Shown piece after piece: positions 51,484 to 60,485 of a stretch of DNA of 64,000 nt. The stretch spans positions 418,440 through 482,439 of the forward strand of contig JAEWZN010000007.1 in assembly GCA_023395255.1 (NCBI GenBank), read 5' to 3'. The translations under genes and the position numbers were made by a program. Position 1 is the first letter of the stretch; the number at the start of each line of letters is the position of its first letter. Under the pieces are notes generated by a model. The model was not told the origin of the DNA. It saw only the letters and a program-made list of their open reading frames with translations, and searched no databases. Origin of the DNA: Deferribacteres bacterium (GTDB lineage: Bacteria > Chrysiogenota > Deferribacteres > Deferribacterales > Geovibrionaceae).

Positions 51484-52715
51484 AAGAAAAAATGATTGAA
51501 ATACTTTCCTACATGAATATTCCGCTGGAAGGTCTGATTAAAGCGGGTGTGATTCTCTTCTTTGTTTTCCTTGCTTACGCTGTACCGAGATTTTTTATAC
51601 TGAGGCTCATTCATGCCGCAGTTAAGCGCAGCGCTGCTGAGTGGGATGATGTTTTCCTTAAGAATAAGGTATTTAACATAGTTTTCACGCTGCCTCCGGT
51701 ATTCGTTATACATTACGGAATGCAGTTCTTCCCGGCATTTGAGACTCCGCTTATCAGGCTTCTGAATGTTTATATAACTGTTATGATCGTGGTCTTCGCC
51801 AGACGGCTCCTGCGCTCCGCCGTTGAGGTTTACGAGCAGTTCCCTGTGGCAGTAACAAGACCCATAAAAGGATATGTGCAGCTCATTGAGATATTCCTGT
51901 TTATCATGGGGGCGATTCTCGTTGTCTGCTTCTTCCTCGGCAAATCACCGTGGGCTATACTGAGCGGAATAGGAGCAATGACTGCAATAATCATGTTGGT
52001 GTTCAAGGACACCATCATGAACTTTGTAGCCAGCCTCCTTATTATTTTTAATGACCTTGTCCATGTGGGCGACTGGATAGAGGTTCCCGGAACCGGAGCG
52101 GACGGAACCGTGACTGAAATGGCTCTGCACACTGTAAAGGTGAAGAACTTTGATAACACCATAGTCACCATCCCCACCCATAAGCTGATAGACGGTTCTT
52201 TCCGGAACTGGAGAGGAATGCGGGAATCCGGCGGAAGAAGGATAAGGCGTTCTATCCTGATAGATCAAAAAAGCATACGCTTCCTGACGGAACAGGATAT
52301 TAAAAATCTGGAACGGATAGACGTTCTCAGAGACTACCTGCAGCGGAAAAAGGATGAACTGGCAGAAGCCAATAAGTGCGTTTCCGGCGAATGCGGCGTA
52401 AACGGCCGCAGACTGACCAATATAGGCACTTTCAGGGCGTATATCCTCGAATATCTCAGACAAAAAAAAGAGATAGACAAGAGCATGACCTTTCTGGTAA
52501 GACAATTGGCTCCGACTGCTGAAGGTCTGCCCCTTGAGGTCTATGTTTTTTCCAATGACATAAACTGGGTGAGCTACGAAGGCATTCAGTCGGATATTTT
52601 CGACCATCTGCTTGCCGCTGTTAGGGAATTCGATTTAAGGGTATTTCAGAATCCCAGCGGTTACGACATCTCAGACTTGGCAGATAAACTTAGCATTAAA
52701 CAGATTAACGGCTGA
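51480..52715 (+). CDS. MscS-family mechanosensitive channel (YbdG-like)
   Basis: A 411-residue membrane protein. Three or more hydrophobic segments lie between ~18 and 165, followed by the pore-lining and beta domain: 'LSGIGAMTAIIMLVFKDTIMNFVASLLIIFNDLVHVGDWIEVP' region, 'TVTEMALHTVKVKNFDNTIVTIPTHKLIDGSFRNW'. The C-terminal domain carries a ~50-residue insertion with 'CVSGECGVNGRRLTNIG', the arrangement of YbdG/MscM-type proteins rather than classic MscS. It overlaps the FliK-like gene by four bases and ends the transcript. Confidence 0.9.
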   Translation: MKEKMIEILSYMNIPLEGLIKAGVILFFVFLAYAVPRFFILRLIHAAVKRSAAEWDDVFLKNKVFNIVFTLPPVFVIHYGMQFFPAFETPLIRLLNVYITVMIVVFARRLLRSAVEVYEQFPVAVTRPIKGYVQLIEIFLFIMGAILVVCFFLGKSPWAILSGIGAMTAIIMLVFKDTIMNFVASLLIIFNDLVHVGDWIEVPGTGADGTVTEMALHTVKVKNFDNTIVTIPTHKLIDGSFRNWRGMRESGGRRIRRSILIDQKSIRFLTEQDIKNLERIDVLRDYLQRKKDELAEANKCVSGECGVNGRRLTNIGTFRAYILEYLRQKKEIDKSMTFLVRQLAPTAEGLPLEVYVFSNDINWVSYEGIQSDIFDHLLAAVREFDLRVFQNPSGYDISDLADKLSIKQING

Positions 52716-52759
52716 TTAAAACAAGCAGTAATTATTTTTTCTGATAACAAAGAAAAAAC

Positions 52760-52788
52760 TTGTTTTGTTTATAACGATATTTTATATT
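52760..52788 (+). promoter_or_regulatory. Candidate promoter of the iclR-type gene
   Basis: TTGTTT (52760-52765), 17 bases, TATATT (52783-52788). Two copies of AAACGTTA lie just downstream (52794-52801 and 52820-52827), then the palindrome at 52831. Confidence 0.4.
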
Positions 52789-52830
52789 CTTTCAAACGTT
52801 AGCCTGTTATTATAAGAATAAACGTTATGA

Positions 52831-52848
52831 TTGTGCAGTTTCGCACAA
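52831..52848 (+). promoter_or_regulatory. Palindromic candidate operator upstream of iclR-type gene
   Basis: TTGTGC, six bases, GCACAA: a perfect inverted repeat 46 bases before the regulator's ATG and downstream of its predicted promoter. IclR-family proteins often repress their own gene by binding such sites, so autoregulation is likely but unproven. Confidence 0.5.
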
Positions 52849-52894
52849 CACATGTTTCATTAGCCCGTCAATGGGTATTTTTAAGGAGTATTTT

Positions 52895-53680
52895 ATGGTT
52901 TATAAGCCGGATGTAAAGCCTGTCCAGTCAGTTTACCACGCGCTTCAGCTTTTTGAAGTGTTCAGGACTGCGGAAAATAAAGACGAGTTCGGAGTTACCG
53001 AACTCAGCAAGTCACTGGGGCTGCACAAAAACAATGTATTCAGGCTGCTTGCCACCCTCGCTTCCAGAGGCTACATAGAGCAGAACTTCAACACGGAAAA
53101 CTACCGTCTGGGGATAGGAATATTCAACCTCGGCCAGAAGTTCGTCAGCAAGCTCGGCATACTCAAGCTTTCCAGACCCTTCATGGAGAAAATCGTCGCC
53201 GAGGTTAACGAATCGGTCTATATAGGCATACTCCGCGAAGGTAATGTTATTTACCTTGATATAGTCGAAACAAACCTCCCGGTGCGTGTTGTTTCCCGCG
53301 TGGGCAAGGATGTACCCGCATACTGCACCGCTATAGGCAAGGTTCAGCTTGCGTACTCCTCGGAAGAGGAAATAAACAAAATCTATATGGGCGCAAGGCT
53401 CAAGAGATATACAGACAACACAATCACATCTCTCCCGGTTCTTAAAAAGGATCTGAGAAGTGTTGCTGAAAATGACTACGCTCTGGATAATCAGGAGTTT
53501 GAAGAGAGAGTGCGCTGCGTTGCTGTCCCTGTGAAGGACTATCTGGGAATCCCCGTTGCCGCTCTCAGTGTGACAGGCCCTGCCTGCCGCATGACGGATG
53601 AGAGGATCATGAACCAGATTCTCCCCGTGGCCAGAAAATATGCCCGCGAGATAAGCAAGCGCTTGGGCTACCACGAATAA
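52895..53680 (+). CDS. IclR-family transcriptional regulator
   Basis: A 261-residue regulator. The winged helix is at ~8-75 ('QSVYHALQLFEVF', 'FGVTELSKSLGLHKNNVFRLLATLASRGYIEQ'), then the effector domain (~85-255) with 'VNESVYIGILREGNVIYLDIVE', 'PAYCTAIGKVQLAY' and 'CVAVPVKDYLGIPVAALSVTGPA'. The start at 52895 has AAGGAG seven bases upstream; an earlier ATG at 52871 has none. No metabolic gene cluster is adjacent, so the effector and regulon are unknown. A strong terminator follows, so the gene is monocistronic. Confidence 0.92.
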   Translation: MVYKPDVKPVQSVYHALQLFEVFRTAENKDEFGVTELSKSLGLHKNNVFRLLATLASRGYIEQNFNTENYRLGIGIFNLGQKFVSKLGILKLSRPFMEKIVAEVNESVYIGILREGNVIYLDIVETNLPVRVVSRVGKDVPAYCTAIGKVQLAYSSEEEINKIYMGARLKRYTDNTITSLPVLKKDLRSVAENDYALDNQEFEERVRCVAVPVKDYLGIPVAALSVTGPACRMTDERIMNQILPVARKYAREISKRLGYHE

Positions 53681-53692
53681 AAGATTGCTTAG

Positions 53693-53716
53693 GCCCCGCT
53701 TGAAGCGGGGCTTTTT
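53693..53716 (+). terminator. Rho-independent terminator after the iclR-type gene
   Basis: GCCCCGCT, loop TGA, AGCGGGGC, then TTTTT. A textbook stem at 12 bases past the stop, between convergent genes. Confidence 0.92.
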
Positions 53717-53720
53717 GATG

Positions 53721-54023
53721 TCAGTTGTTATATTTGATGTCAAATTCCTGATCGCTCATAAGAATCAGAAATACAGATTCAACTATGGCCACCAGTCCGG
53801 GTATGAATGTCCAGCACAGAAGCAGGTAAACAATTCCCCAGCCTGTTTTCCCCAGATAAAACTTGTGTATGCCGAATCCGCCGAGAAAAAATGCCAGAAG
53901 CGCAGCAGCAAGCCTGTTTCTTCCTCTTTGCGGATATTGCCTTACTCCGCATTTCGGGCATATTTCAGCATTCCGCCTTATCACTTCTCCGCACTCAGAA
54001 CAGTATTTTGTAGTGTATGACAT
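53721..54023 (-). CDS. Zinc-ribbon TM2 domain membrane protein
   Basis: A 100-residue protein. An N-terminal zinc ribbon has two CxxC pairs ('CSECG' and 'CPKCG', residues 8-25). The TM2 domain follows: 'RLAAALLAFFLGGFGIHKFYLGKTGWGIVYLLLC' region and 'PGLVAIVESVFLILMSD', two membrane helices with the GxHxFYLG turn. The ATG at 54023 has GGAGG five bases upstream; 54026 is one codon earlier with poorer spacing. The function of TM2 proteins is not established. Confidence 0.85.
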   Translation of the reverse strand: MSYTTKYCSECGEVIRRNAEICPKCGVRQYPQRGRNRLAAALLAFFLGGFGIHKFYLGKTGWGIVYLLLCWTFIPGLVAIVESVFLILMSDQEFDIKYNN

Positions 54024-54082
54024 CATATCCTCCGATCTATTTACATTACTCTTCGGATAGTTTTGTTTCAATACTATGAGGC

Positions 54083-54114
54083 AAAAAAAAGGCCGCCCCC
54101 TTACGGAGACGGCC
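54083..54114 (-). terminator. Terminator after secF
   Basis: On the minus strand, ten-base arms (GGCCGTCTCC/GGGGGCGGCC, with G-T pairs) around GTAA, then eight T. It ends the ndk-to-secF run. Confidence 0.88.
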
Positions 54115-54140
54115 ATGAAGTCTTAACTTTTTACATGAGC

Positions 54141-55064
54141 TCAGGCAACTGCGCCTGTGGCTTTCCTTGTCATTAGTATATAGACGATGGCTGCTGCCAC
54201 GCATACAGATGAGTAGGTTCCGAAGCCGATACCTATAAGGAGGGTAAAAGCAAATCCGTTAATAACCTCACCGCCGAGAAAGTAAAGGGCGATTACGGCA
54301 AACAGTGTTGTGCCGGAGGTGATAACGGTTCTGGTAAGTGTTTCGTTAAGGCTTCTGTTAAGAATATCTTTAACTGAAAGGGATGAACCGCCTTCGGCTT
54401 TAAGATTTTCGCGCACCCTGTCAAAAACTATAACCGTGTCGTTGATGGAGTAACCCACGATAGTGAGGATGGCCGCAACAATGGTGAGGTCAATCTCTCT
54501 GCCGGTGATGCTCAGAACTCCGAGTGTTATTATAACGTCATGAGCCAGAGCAGCCACAGCGCCTACCGCATAGATAGGTCTGAAACGCACTGCAATATAG
54601 ATCAGCATGCCTATAAGAGCGTAGATAACGGCGTAAAAGGCTTTTGATTTAAGCTGTTCGCCGACCTGAGGGCCGACCTGCTCAATTCTTACTATCTCAA
54701 CCTTTTCATCTTTGAAGGTCTGGATCAGCGCATTCTGAACATTTTTAGATATTACATCGAGCTCTTTATCCAGCTTCTCCAGACGGATCAGCACATCGTC
54801 ACCGTCACCGAAGTTCTGGATGATCGCATCGCCGATCCCTGCGCCGCTTATGGCTTTTCTGATCTCATCAAGGTTAGGATCCTTTTCGAAATGAGCCTGT
54901 ATAACAGTTCCTCCGGCGAAGTCTATGCCGTAGTTAAAGCCTTTTGACAGGAGGATTCCGAAGCATATCACAGTGAGTATGATGCTTATGGTGAAATAGT
55001 ATTTGGAGTAAGAGAGAAAGTCTATTTTTGTTCCGGGTTTAATTATCTCAAACATTTCAGCCAC
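54141..55064 (-). CDS. secF: Protein translocase subunit SecF
   Basis: A 307-residue RND-type membrane protein that works with SecD to pull preproteins out on the periplasmic side using proton motive force. Six membrane segments and the motifs 'GIDFAGGTVIQ', 'GPQVGEQLKSKAFYAVIYALIGMLIYIAVRF', 'TIVGYSINDTVIVFDRVREN' and 'NETLTRTVITSGTTLFAV' are present. It lies three bases after secD. Confidence 0.97.
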   Translation of the reverse strand: MAEMFEIIKPGTKIDFLSYSKYYFTISIILTVICFGILLSKGFNYGIDFAGGTVIQAHFEKDPNLDEIRKAISGAGIGDAIIQNFGDGDDVLIRLEKLDKELDVISKNVQNALIQTFKDEKVEIVRIEQVGPQVGEQLKSKAFYAVIYALIGMLIYIAVRFRPIYAVGAVAALAHDVIITLGVLSITGREIDLTIVAAILTIVGYSINDTVIVFDRVRENLKAEGGSSLSVKDILNRSLNETLTRTVITSGTTLFAVIALYFLGGEVINGFAFTLLIGIGFGTYSSVCVAAAIVYILMTRKATGAVA

Positions 55065-55067
55065 CCC

Positions 55068-56612
55068 CTATATGCTCACGGATTTTGTTTCGCTTCCGCC
55101 GAGAATGGTGGCAAAAACGGTTCTGGTGAAGAACAGCGCCGTGAAAAGGGACGCAAGAATACCGATGGAGAGCGTTACCGCAAAGCCTTTAATGGGGCCT
55201 GTTCCGAACTGGAAGAGAACCACGGCTGCGATGATTGTTGTTATGTTCGAGTCAAGGATAGTGGAAAGGGCTTTTTCATAGCCGTACTCCACAGCATTAA
55301 GCGATGTTCTGCCTATGCGTATCTCTTCTCTTATGCGCTCATAAATAAGAACATTGGCATCAACCGACATGGCAAGGGTAAGTATCATGCCCGCTATACC
55401 CGGCAGGGTGAGCGTGGCTTGAAACTGGCTCATTACAGCGAAGATAAGCAGGAAGTTAAAAAGAACCGCAACGTTTGCGATGAGTCCTGCAATCCTGTAG
55501 TAAATTCCCATGAATATGATAACAGCGGCGATACCTGCGATTGCTGCCTTAAGGCCGGAGTTGATGGAGTCCTGACCGAGTGAGGGGCCTACCGTTCTGT
55601 TTTCTTCGATGCTTACAGGAGCCGGAAGGCTGCCCGCTCTCAGAACGATTGCTATCTCTTTGGCTTCCTCAAGTGTGCCTATTCCGTCGATTATGGCGCT
55701 GCCGCCCGCTATTTTTGATTTGATCACAGGTGCGGAGTAAACATTATCGTCAAGGACGATAGCCATTCTTCTGTTTACGTTCTGACCTGTAACCTCTTCA
55801 AACAGCTTGCTTCCTGCTGAGTCCAGCGTGAACTGAACTGCGGGAAGGTTGTTCTGCGTGAAGGAAACGGAAGCGTCCACAAGGTAGTCTCCGGTGAGCA
55901 CAGCCTCTCTTTTGAGAACAAAGGGAACACTGCTGAGCACCTTGCCGGTGTTTTTATCTGTGGTTTTCTGATAAAGAAGAACTGAGTCAAAGGGTATATT
56001 CCCTCTGACAGCGTCTTCGGGGTTAACTGTTTCGTTTACGATGTGGAACTTAAGCTGAGCCGTTCTGCCTATGAGGCTGATTGCCCTTTCGGGCTCAGTT
56101 ATGCCGGGAAGCTGAACCACAACCTGGTTCTGTCCCTGACGCTGGATAACCGGTTCGGTAACGCCGAACTGGTCGATCCTGTTTCTGACAACCTCAAGCG
56201 ACTGGTCAACGGCGTATTCCTTAATCTGTTTAACAGCGGCATTGTTAAAACGGTAGCTGAGGATGTTGCTGCCGGATGATGCCACAGATTCAAGGGTATC
56301 GTATCTGTCAGAGATGATTTTTTTGACCTTCTCAGCATCGTCCGTGTTGTTGAGGGCGATGTTGATTCTGCCTCTGTTATCCATCTGCACATAGCCGAAG
56401 TTGACCGATTCTGCGGCGAGTTCCTTTCTTATTTTAACGGCAAAGCCTTCAAGCCTTCCCTCAACCGCCTTTTCGGTATCCACGCCGAGAACGACATGCA
56501 TACCGCCCTGAAGGTCCAGTCCGAGTTTCATGTTTTTGCCGTAGGGCAAAACGGAAATAACAGCCCAGACCGTTACAATCAAAATGATGATCCATCTGGT
56601 CCTTAGTTTCAT
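55068..56612 (-). CDS. secD: Protein translocase subunit SecD
   Basis: A 514-residue partner of SecF. It begins with a membrane segment and 'GLDLQGGMHVVLGVD', has a periplasmic P1 domain (~40-330, with 'IDQFGVTEPVIQRQGQNQVVVQLPG') and five C-terminal membrane segments with 'LTLPGIAGMILTLAMSVDANVLIYERIREE' and 'ALSTILDSNITTIIAAVVLFQFGTGPIKGFAVTL'. The length is normal for a SecD with compact P1. It is five bases downstream of yajC. Confidence 0.97.
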   Translation of the reverse strand: MKLRTRWIIILIVTVWAVISVLPYGKNMKLGLDLQGGMHVVLGVDTEKAVEGRLEGFAVKIRKELAAESVNFGYVQMDNRGRINIALNNTDDAEKVKKIISDRYDTLESVASSGSNILSYRFNNAAVKQIKEYAVDQSLEVVRNRIDQFGVTEPVIQRQGQNQVVVQLPGITEPERAISLIGRTAQLKFHIVNETVNPEDAVRGNIPFDSVLLYQKTTDKNTGKVLSSVPFVLKREAVLTGDYLVDASVSFTQNNLPAVQFTLDSAGSKLFEEVTGQNVNRRMAIVLDDNVYSAPVIKSKIAGGSAIIDGIGTLEEAKEIAIVLRAGSLPAPVSIEENRTVGPSLGQDSINSGLKAAIAGIAAVIIFMGIYYRIAGLIANVAVLFNFLLIFAVMSQFQATLTLPGIAGMILTLAMSVDANVLIYERIREEIRIGRTSLNAVEYGYEKALSTILDSNITTIIAAVVLFQFGTGPIKGFAVTLSIGILASLFTALFFTRTVFATILGGSETKSVSI

Positions 56613-56617
56613 TAGGT

Positions 56618-56935
56618 TTATTTCTCCCCGGCTGAAGCTACGCTGGCCACACCGCTTTTAGCGGATTTGACTTTAACGCCGTCAGCTATTTCGACGATGA
56701 AAGTGTTCTGGTCGGCGACTCTGTCAATTTTACCGTAGATACCTCCGGCGAGGATCACTTCGTCACCTGCTTTAAGCGCATCGAGCATTTCAGCGTGTTT
56801 TTTCTGTCTTTTCTGCTGGGGTCTGATAAGCAGAAAGTAGAATATCGCGAAAATGAGAATAAGGGGTAGAAGCTGAATTAAAGCTCCGCCCTGTCCGGGC
56901 TGTGCGTTTGCAGCCAACATAGTACCGTTAAACAT
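56618..56935 (-). CDS. yajC: Preprotein translocase subunit YajC
   Basis: A 105-residue single-span accessory of SecDF. A membrane helix ('IQLLPLILIFAIFYFLLIRPQQKRQKKH', ~20-40) is followed by the cytosolic 'LKAGDEVILAGGIYGKIDRV' block. I chose the ATG at 56935, which has GAGGAG upstream and overlaps the tgt stop by eight bases; 20 extra codons further upstream lie inside tgt and are unlikely. Confidence 0.93.
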   Translation of the reverse strand: MFNGTMLAANAQPGQGGALIQLLPLILIFAIFYFLLIRPQQKRQKKHAEMLDALKAGDEVILAGGIYGKIDRVADQNTFIVEIADGVKVKSAKSGVASVASAGEK

Positions 56936-58049
56936 TGTCTCCTCCGAAACTGATTTTATCCAGAATTTCCTTTTTGAAATCCTCAAAGAACCCATTATTT
57001 ATAGCATTTCTTGCCCGTTTTACAAGAGAAAGATAGAAGTGCAGATTGTGGATGGAATTGAGCTTGAGAGCCAGAAGCTCACCGGATTTGTACAGGTGTC
57101 GCAGATACCCGCGTGAGAAGTTGCGGCATGTGTAACATCCGCATTCCTCGTCCACAGGTGCGTCAGAAAGCCTGTGTCTGGCCGCTTTTATGTGCAGCTT
57201 GCCGTTGTTTGTGAAAAGAAGTGCATTGCGGGCGTTTCTCGTGGGCATAACGCAGTCGAACATATCCACGCCGCGCTCTATTCCGTTCAGCAGGTCTTCC
57301 GGCGTGCCGACACCCATAAGGTAGCGTGGCTTGTCCGCAGGCATGTAATCGGTTATGAAATCAGTGATCTCATACATCGTGGGTATATCCTCCCCAACGC
57401 TGAGGCCGCCGATTGCGAATCCGTCAAAGGGGAGGGCACATATCTGTTCCGCGCTGCGCTTTCTCAGGTCGGGGAAAACTCCCCCCTGAATTATGCCGAA
57501 CAGCGCCTGATCCTCTCTGGTTTTGGCTTTAAGACATCTTTCCGCCCAGCGTGTGGTAAGCTCAAGGGATTTTTCCACGTATATCTTCTCGCTGGGGTAG
57601 GGCACACACTCATCAAACGCCATCATTATGTCAGCGCCGATCTTCTGCTGTATCTCCATTGATTTCTCAGGGGAGAGGAAAAGCTTGCTGCCGTCAAGGT
57701 GGGAGCGAAACTCAACCCCGTCCTCATTTATCTTATTCAGCTTAGCCAGACTGAAAACCTGAAACCCGCCGCTGTCTGTCAGTGTGGGTTTGTTCCATGA
57801 ATTAAACTTCGCCAGCCCGCCGAAATGCGCCACAGTGTCCTCGCCGGGGCGGAGGTGGAGGTGGTAGGTGTTGCCGAGAATTATCTGAGCGCCTATTTCA
57901 TCCAGCTCACGGGGGGCAACCCCCTTGACCGAGCCTACAGTGCCAACAGGCATGAAAATGGGCGTTTCGATCTCGCCGTGGGGAGTTACAATGCGCCCTG
58001 CGCGTGCTTTTGACTTTTCGCTTGTTTTTTCCAGTGTGAATCTGAGCAT
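56928..58049 (-). CDS. tgt: tRNA-guanine transglycosylase (queuine tRNA-ribosyltransferase)
   Basis: A 373-residue enzyme that swaps guanine 34 for preQ1 in tRNAs with GUN anticodons. Motifs: 'PIFMPVGTVGSVKG', 'GNTYHLHLRPG', 'TLTDSGGFQVFSLAKL' with the catalytic/binding Asp, 'MAFDECVPYP', 'FDCVMPTRNARNALLFT' with the nucleophilic Asp, and the zinc site 'CGCYTCRNFSRGYLRHL'. It lies 38 bases after queA, the next enzyme of queuosine synthesis. Confidence 0.98.
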   Translation of the reverse strand: MLRFTLEKTSEKSKARAGRIVTPHGEIETPIFMPVGTVGSVKGVAPRELDEIGAQIILGNTYHLHLRPGEDTVAHFGGLAKFNSWNKPTLTDSGGFQVFSLAKLNKINEDGVEFRSHLDGSKLFLSPEKSMEIQQKIGADIMMAFDECVPYPSEKIYVEKSLELTTRWAERCLKAKTREDQALFGIIQGGVFPDLRKRSAEQICALPFDGFAIGGLSVGEDIPTMYEITDFITDYMPADKPRYLMGVGTPEDLLNGIERGVDMFDCVMPTRNARNALLFTNNGKLHIKAARHRLSDAPVDEECGCYTCRNFSRGYLRHLYKSGELLALKLNSIHNLHFYLSLVKRARNAINNGFFEDFKKEILDKISFGGDNV

Positions 58050-58087
58050 TATATTTCCTGTCTGATATTTTCAAATTTCAGGTAGCT

Positions 58088-59104
58088 TTACTTTATGAAC
58101 ATGGCATCGCCGTAGCTGAAAAACCTGTATCTTTCCGCCACTGCGTGTGCGTATGTGTTCATCATGAAGTCCCGTCCGGCAAATGCGCAGACCAGGACAA
58201 ACAGTGTCGATTTGGGCAGGTGAAAGTTCGTTATGAGAGCATCAGCCGCCTTGAAGGAGTAGCCGGGTTTAATGAAGATGTCCGTTTCTCCGCTTCCTGC
58301 ACGGGCTATGCGCTTTTCGTCAGTTACGGACTCCATTGTCCGCATGGCTGTTGTGCCCACGCAGATAAGCTTTTTCCCTTCATTTCTGAGGCTGTTTATT
58401 CTGTCCGCGGTTTCATCGCTCACATGGTAGCGCTCTGAGTGCATGCGGTGGTCTTCCAGGTGATCTGCCTTCATGGGGCGGAAGGTCCCTATGCCCACAT
58501 CAAGGGAAACCTCAAGTATCTGCACACCCTTGTTCCGCAGTTTTTCCAGAGCACTGTCAGTGAAGTGCAGCCCTGCGGTGGGTGCGGCTACTGATCTTGC
58601 CTCCTTGGCGTACACTGTCTGATAGCGGATTTTGTCCTCATCGCTGTCATCCCTGCGGATATACGGAGGAAGGGGAACATGCCCCCACTTTTCCATCACC
58701 TCTTCCGGTGTATGGGTGAGGAAGCGGACTATGCGGAGCCCTTCATCAAGAAATTTCTCTATTTTTATTACCGCTTCGCCCACATTAACCTCCGTCCCTT
58801 CCTTCACCTTCCCTCCTGTGAGGGCTGTGAACGAGAAATCGGAAATTTTGTCCAGCAGAAATATCTCCACCCTGCCGCCGGTGGGTTTGAAGCCTTCAAG
58901 GCGGGCGTTCATTACACGGGTGTTATTGATAACAATGAAATATTCATCATCTATAAGTTCGGTAATATTATGAAAAAGCAGATCACGGACAGAACCCTTC
59001 CTGTCCGCAAGGAGCAGGCGTGAGCCGCCCCTTGTCTCAGGAGGGTATTGAGCTATAAGTTCTTCCGGGAGCGGAAAATCGAACAGTTCCGCAGGGGTCT
59101 TCAT
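58088..59104 (-). CDS. queA: S-adenosylmethionine:tRNA ribosyltransferase-isomerase QueA
   Basis: A 338-residue enzyme that adds an epoxycyclopentanediol unit from SAM to preQ1 in tRNA. It shows 'FDFPLPEELIAQYP', 'RGGSRLLL', 'NNTRVMNARLEGFKPTGGRVEIFLL', 'YQTVYAKEARSVAAPTAGLHFT', 'LDVGIGTFRPMK' and 'TNFHLPKSTLFVLVCAFAG'. The ATG at 59104 shares a base with the thrC stop; a TTG one codon earlier is possible but unlikely. Confidence 0.98.
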   Translation of the reverse strand: MKTPAELFDFPLPEELIAQYPPETRGGSRLLLADRKGSVRDLLFHNITELIDDEYFIVINNTRVMNARLEGFKPTGGRVEIFLLDKISDFSFTALTGGKVKEGTEVNVGEAVIKIEKFLDEGLRIVRFLTHTPEEVMEKWGHVPLPPYIRRDDSDEDKIRYQTVYAKEARSVAAPTAGLHFTDSALEKLRNKGVQILEVSLDVGIGTFRPMKADHLEDHRMHSERYHVSDETADRINSLRNEGKKLICVGTTAMRTMESVTDEKRIARAGSGETDIFIKPGYSFKAADALITNFHLPKSTLFVLVCAFAGRDFMMNTYAHAVAERYRFFSYGDAMFIK

Positions 59105-60480
59105 CAAACGTTCCGTCTTATGAATTCCTTAACCGCCTCTGCGTTATTAGGCATATCAGAAACTTTTCTCGGCAGACCTTCCAGCGTCACTATTCCGGCG
59201 GGTTTTTCAGGCGCTTTGCCTGTCGCTTTCACAACCACATCGGGAAATTTTGCCGGATGCGCTGTTGAGAGGCATATGACAGGAGACTCTGTCTCAAGCC
59301 TTAGCCCTGCCGCCACTCCGCATGCGGTGTGTGGATCCAGCGTGTAGCCTGTGGTTTTATAGAATGAGGCTATGACATCCTCTGTCTCTTTGTTCGTGGC
59401 GGAGTATGTGCCAAATTCCTGCTGAACTTTTGCTGTGTCAGTTTCGGGGAATTTTATTCCTTTCTCCGTTTTAAGTGTTTTCATAAGGCTTTCAACCTTG
59501 GCAGCGTCCTGATTATAGAAGAAATAAAGGTAGCGCTCAAAGTTGCTTGCTATCTGTATGTCCATTGAGGGGCTGTAGGTTGCCACAACCTCTCTGGAGG
59601 TGTAATCCCCGTCGTTTATGAAACGGCTGAGGATGTTGTTTTCGTTTGTAGCGAGTATGAATTTCTCAACAGGCAGCCCCATGAGCTTCGCATAATATCC
59701 GGCGAAAATATTGCCGAAGTTGCCTGTGGGCACTATGAAGATCGGCTTTCTGCCGTTTTCCGCCGCGCGGAACGAGCACCAGAAGTAATATACTATCTGC
59801 GCCAGAACCCTTGCCCAGTTTATGGAGTTTACAGCGCCGAGTGAGAAGTCATGCTTGAATTTCAGGTCGCCGAAGATCTCTTTAACAATGTCCTGACAGT
59901 CATCAAACGTGCCGCTTAGAGCGAGGTTGAAGACATTTTCATCGGTTACTGAGGTCATCTGCATCTCCTGCACAGGACTGACCCTGCCTTTGGGGTGCAG
60001 AATGAAGATGCGGATATTTTTCCGGCCGCGTACGCCGTAGATGGCCGCACTGCCGGTGTCGCCGCTGGTGGCGCCGACTATGTTGAGCTTCTCGCCCCTT
60101 TCCTCAAGTATATGCTCAAACAGGTTTCCGAGAAACTGGAGAGCTATGTCCTTAAAGGCGAAAGTGGGGCCGTGGAAGATTTCCGCTATGTACAGTCCGC
60201 CCTTTTTGACAACGGGGATAACCTCCTCCGTGTCAAAAGCGGCGTAGCTTTTTTCTATAATCTCTTTCAGCGTCAACGGTTCAATATCCGTGGCGAAGCG
60301 GCTTATGATCTCGTAAGCAAGCGAGGGATACCCCAGCGCCGAAAGCTTTGTCAGCTCATCCGCAGTGAATGCGGGAACACTTTCAGGCACAAGCAGACCG
60401 CCGTCATCGGCAAGCCCCATCATAACCGCGTCTTTAAAAGAAACAGCGGGAACTTTCCCCCGTGTGCTTACGTATCTCAT
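59104..60480 (-). CDS. thrC: Threonine synthase
   Basis: A 458-residue PLP enzyme that converts O-phosphohomoserine to threonine. The Schiff-base lysine is K110 in 'GPTFAFKDIALQF'. 'LNIVGATSGDTGSAAIYG' is the phosphate-binding loop, and 'IVPTGNFGNIFAGYYAKLMGLP' the second PLP block. The length and N-terminal 'MRYVSTRG' place it in the class of longer threonine synthases. It starts five bases past ndk. Confidence 0.97.
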   Translation of the reverse strand: MRYVSTRGKVPAVSFKDAVMMGLADDGGLLVPESVPAFTADELTKLSALGYPSLAYEIISRFATDIEPLTLKEIIEKSYAAFDTEEVIPVVKKGGLYIAEIFHGPTFAFKDIALQFLGNLFEHILEERGEKLNIVGATSGDTGSAAIYGVRGRKNIRIFILHPKGRVSPVQEMQMTSVTDENVFNLALSGTFDDCQDIVKEIFGDLKFKHDFSLGAVNSINWARVLAQIVYYFWCSFRAAENGRKPIFIVPTGNFGNIFAGYYAKLMGLPVEKFILATNENNILSRFINDGDYTSREVVATYSPSMDIQIASNFERYLYFFYNQDAAKVESLMKTLKTEKGIKFPETDTAKVQQEFGTYSATNKETEDVIASFYKTTGYTLDPHTACGVAAGLRLETESPVICLSTAHPAKFPDVVVKATGKAPEKPAGIVTLEGLPRKVSDMPNNAEAVKEFIRRNV

Positions 60481-60485
60481 AATTA

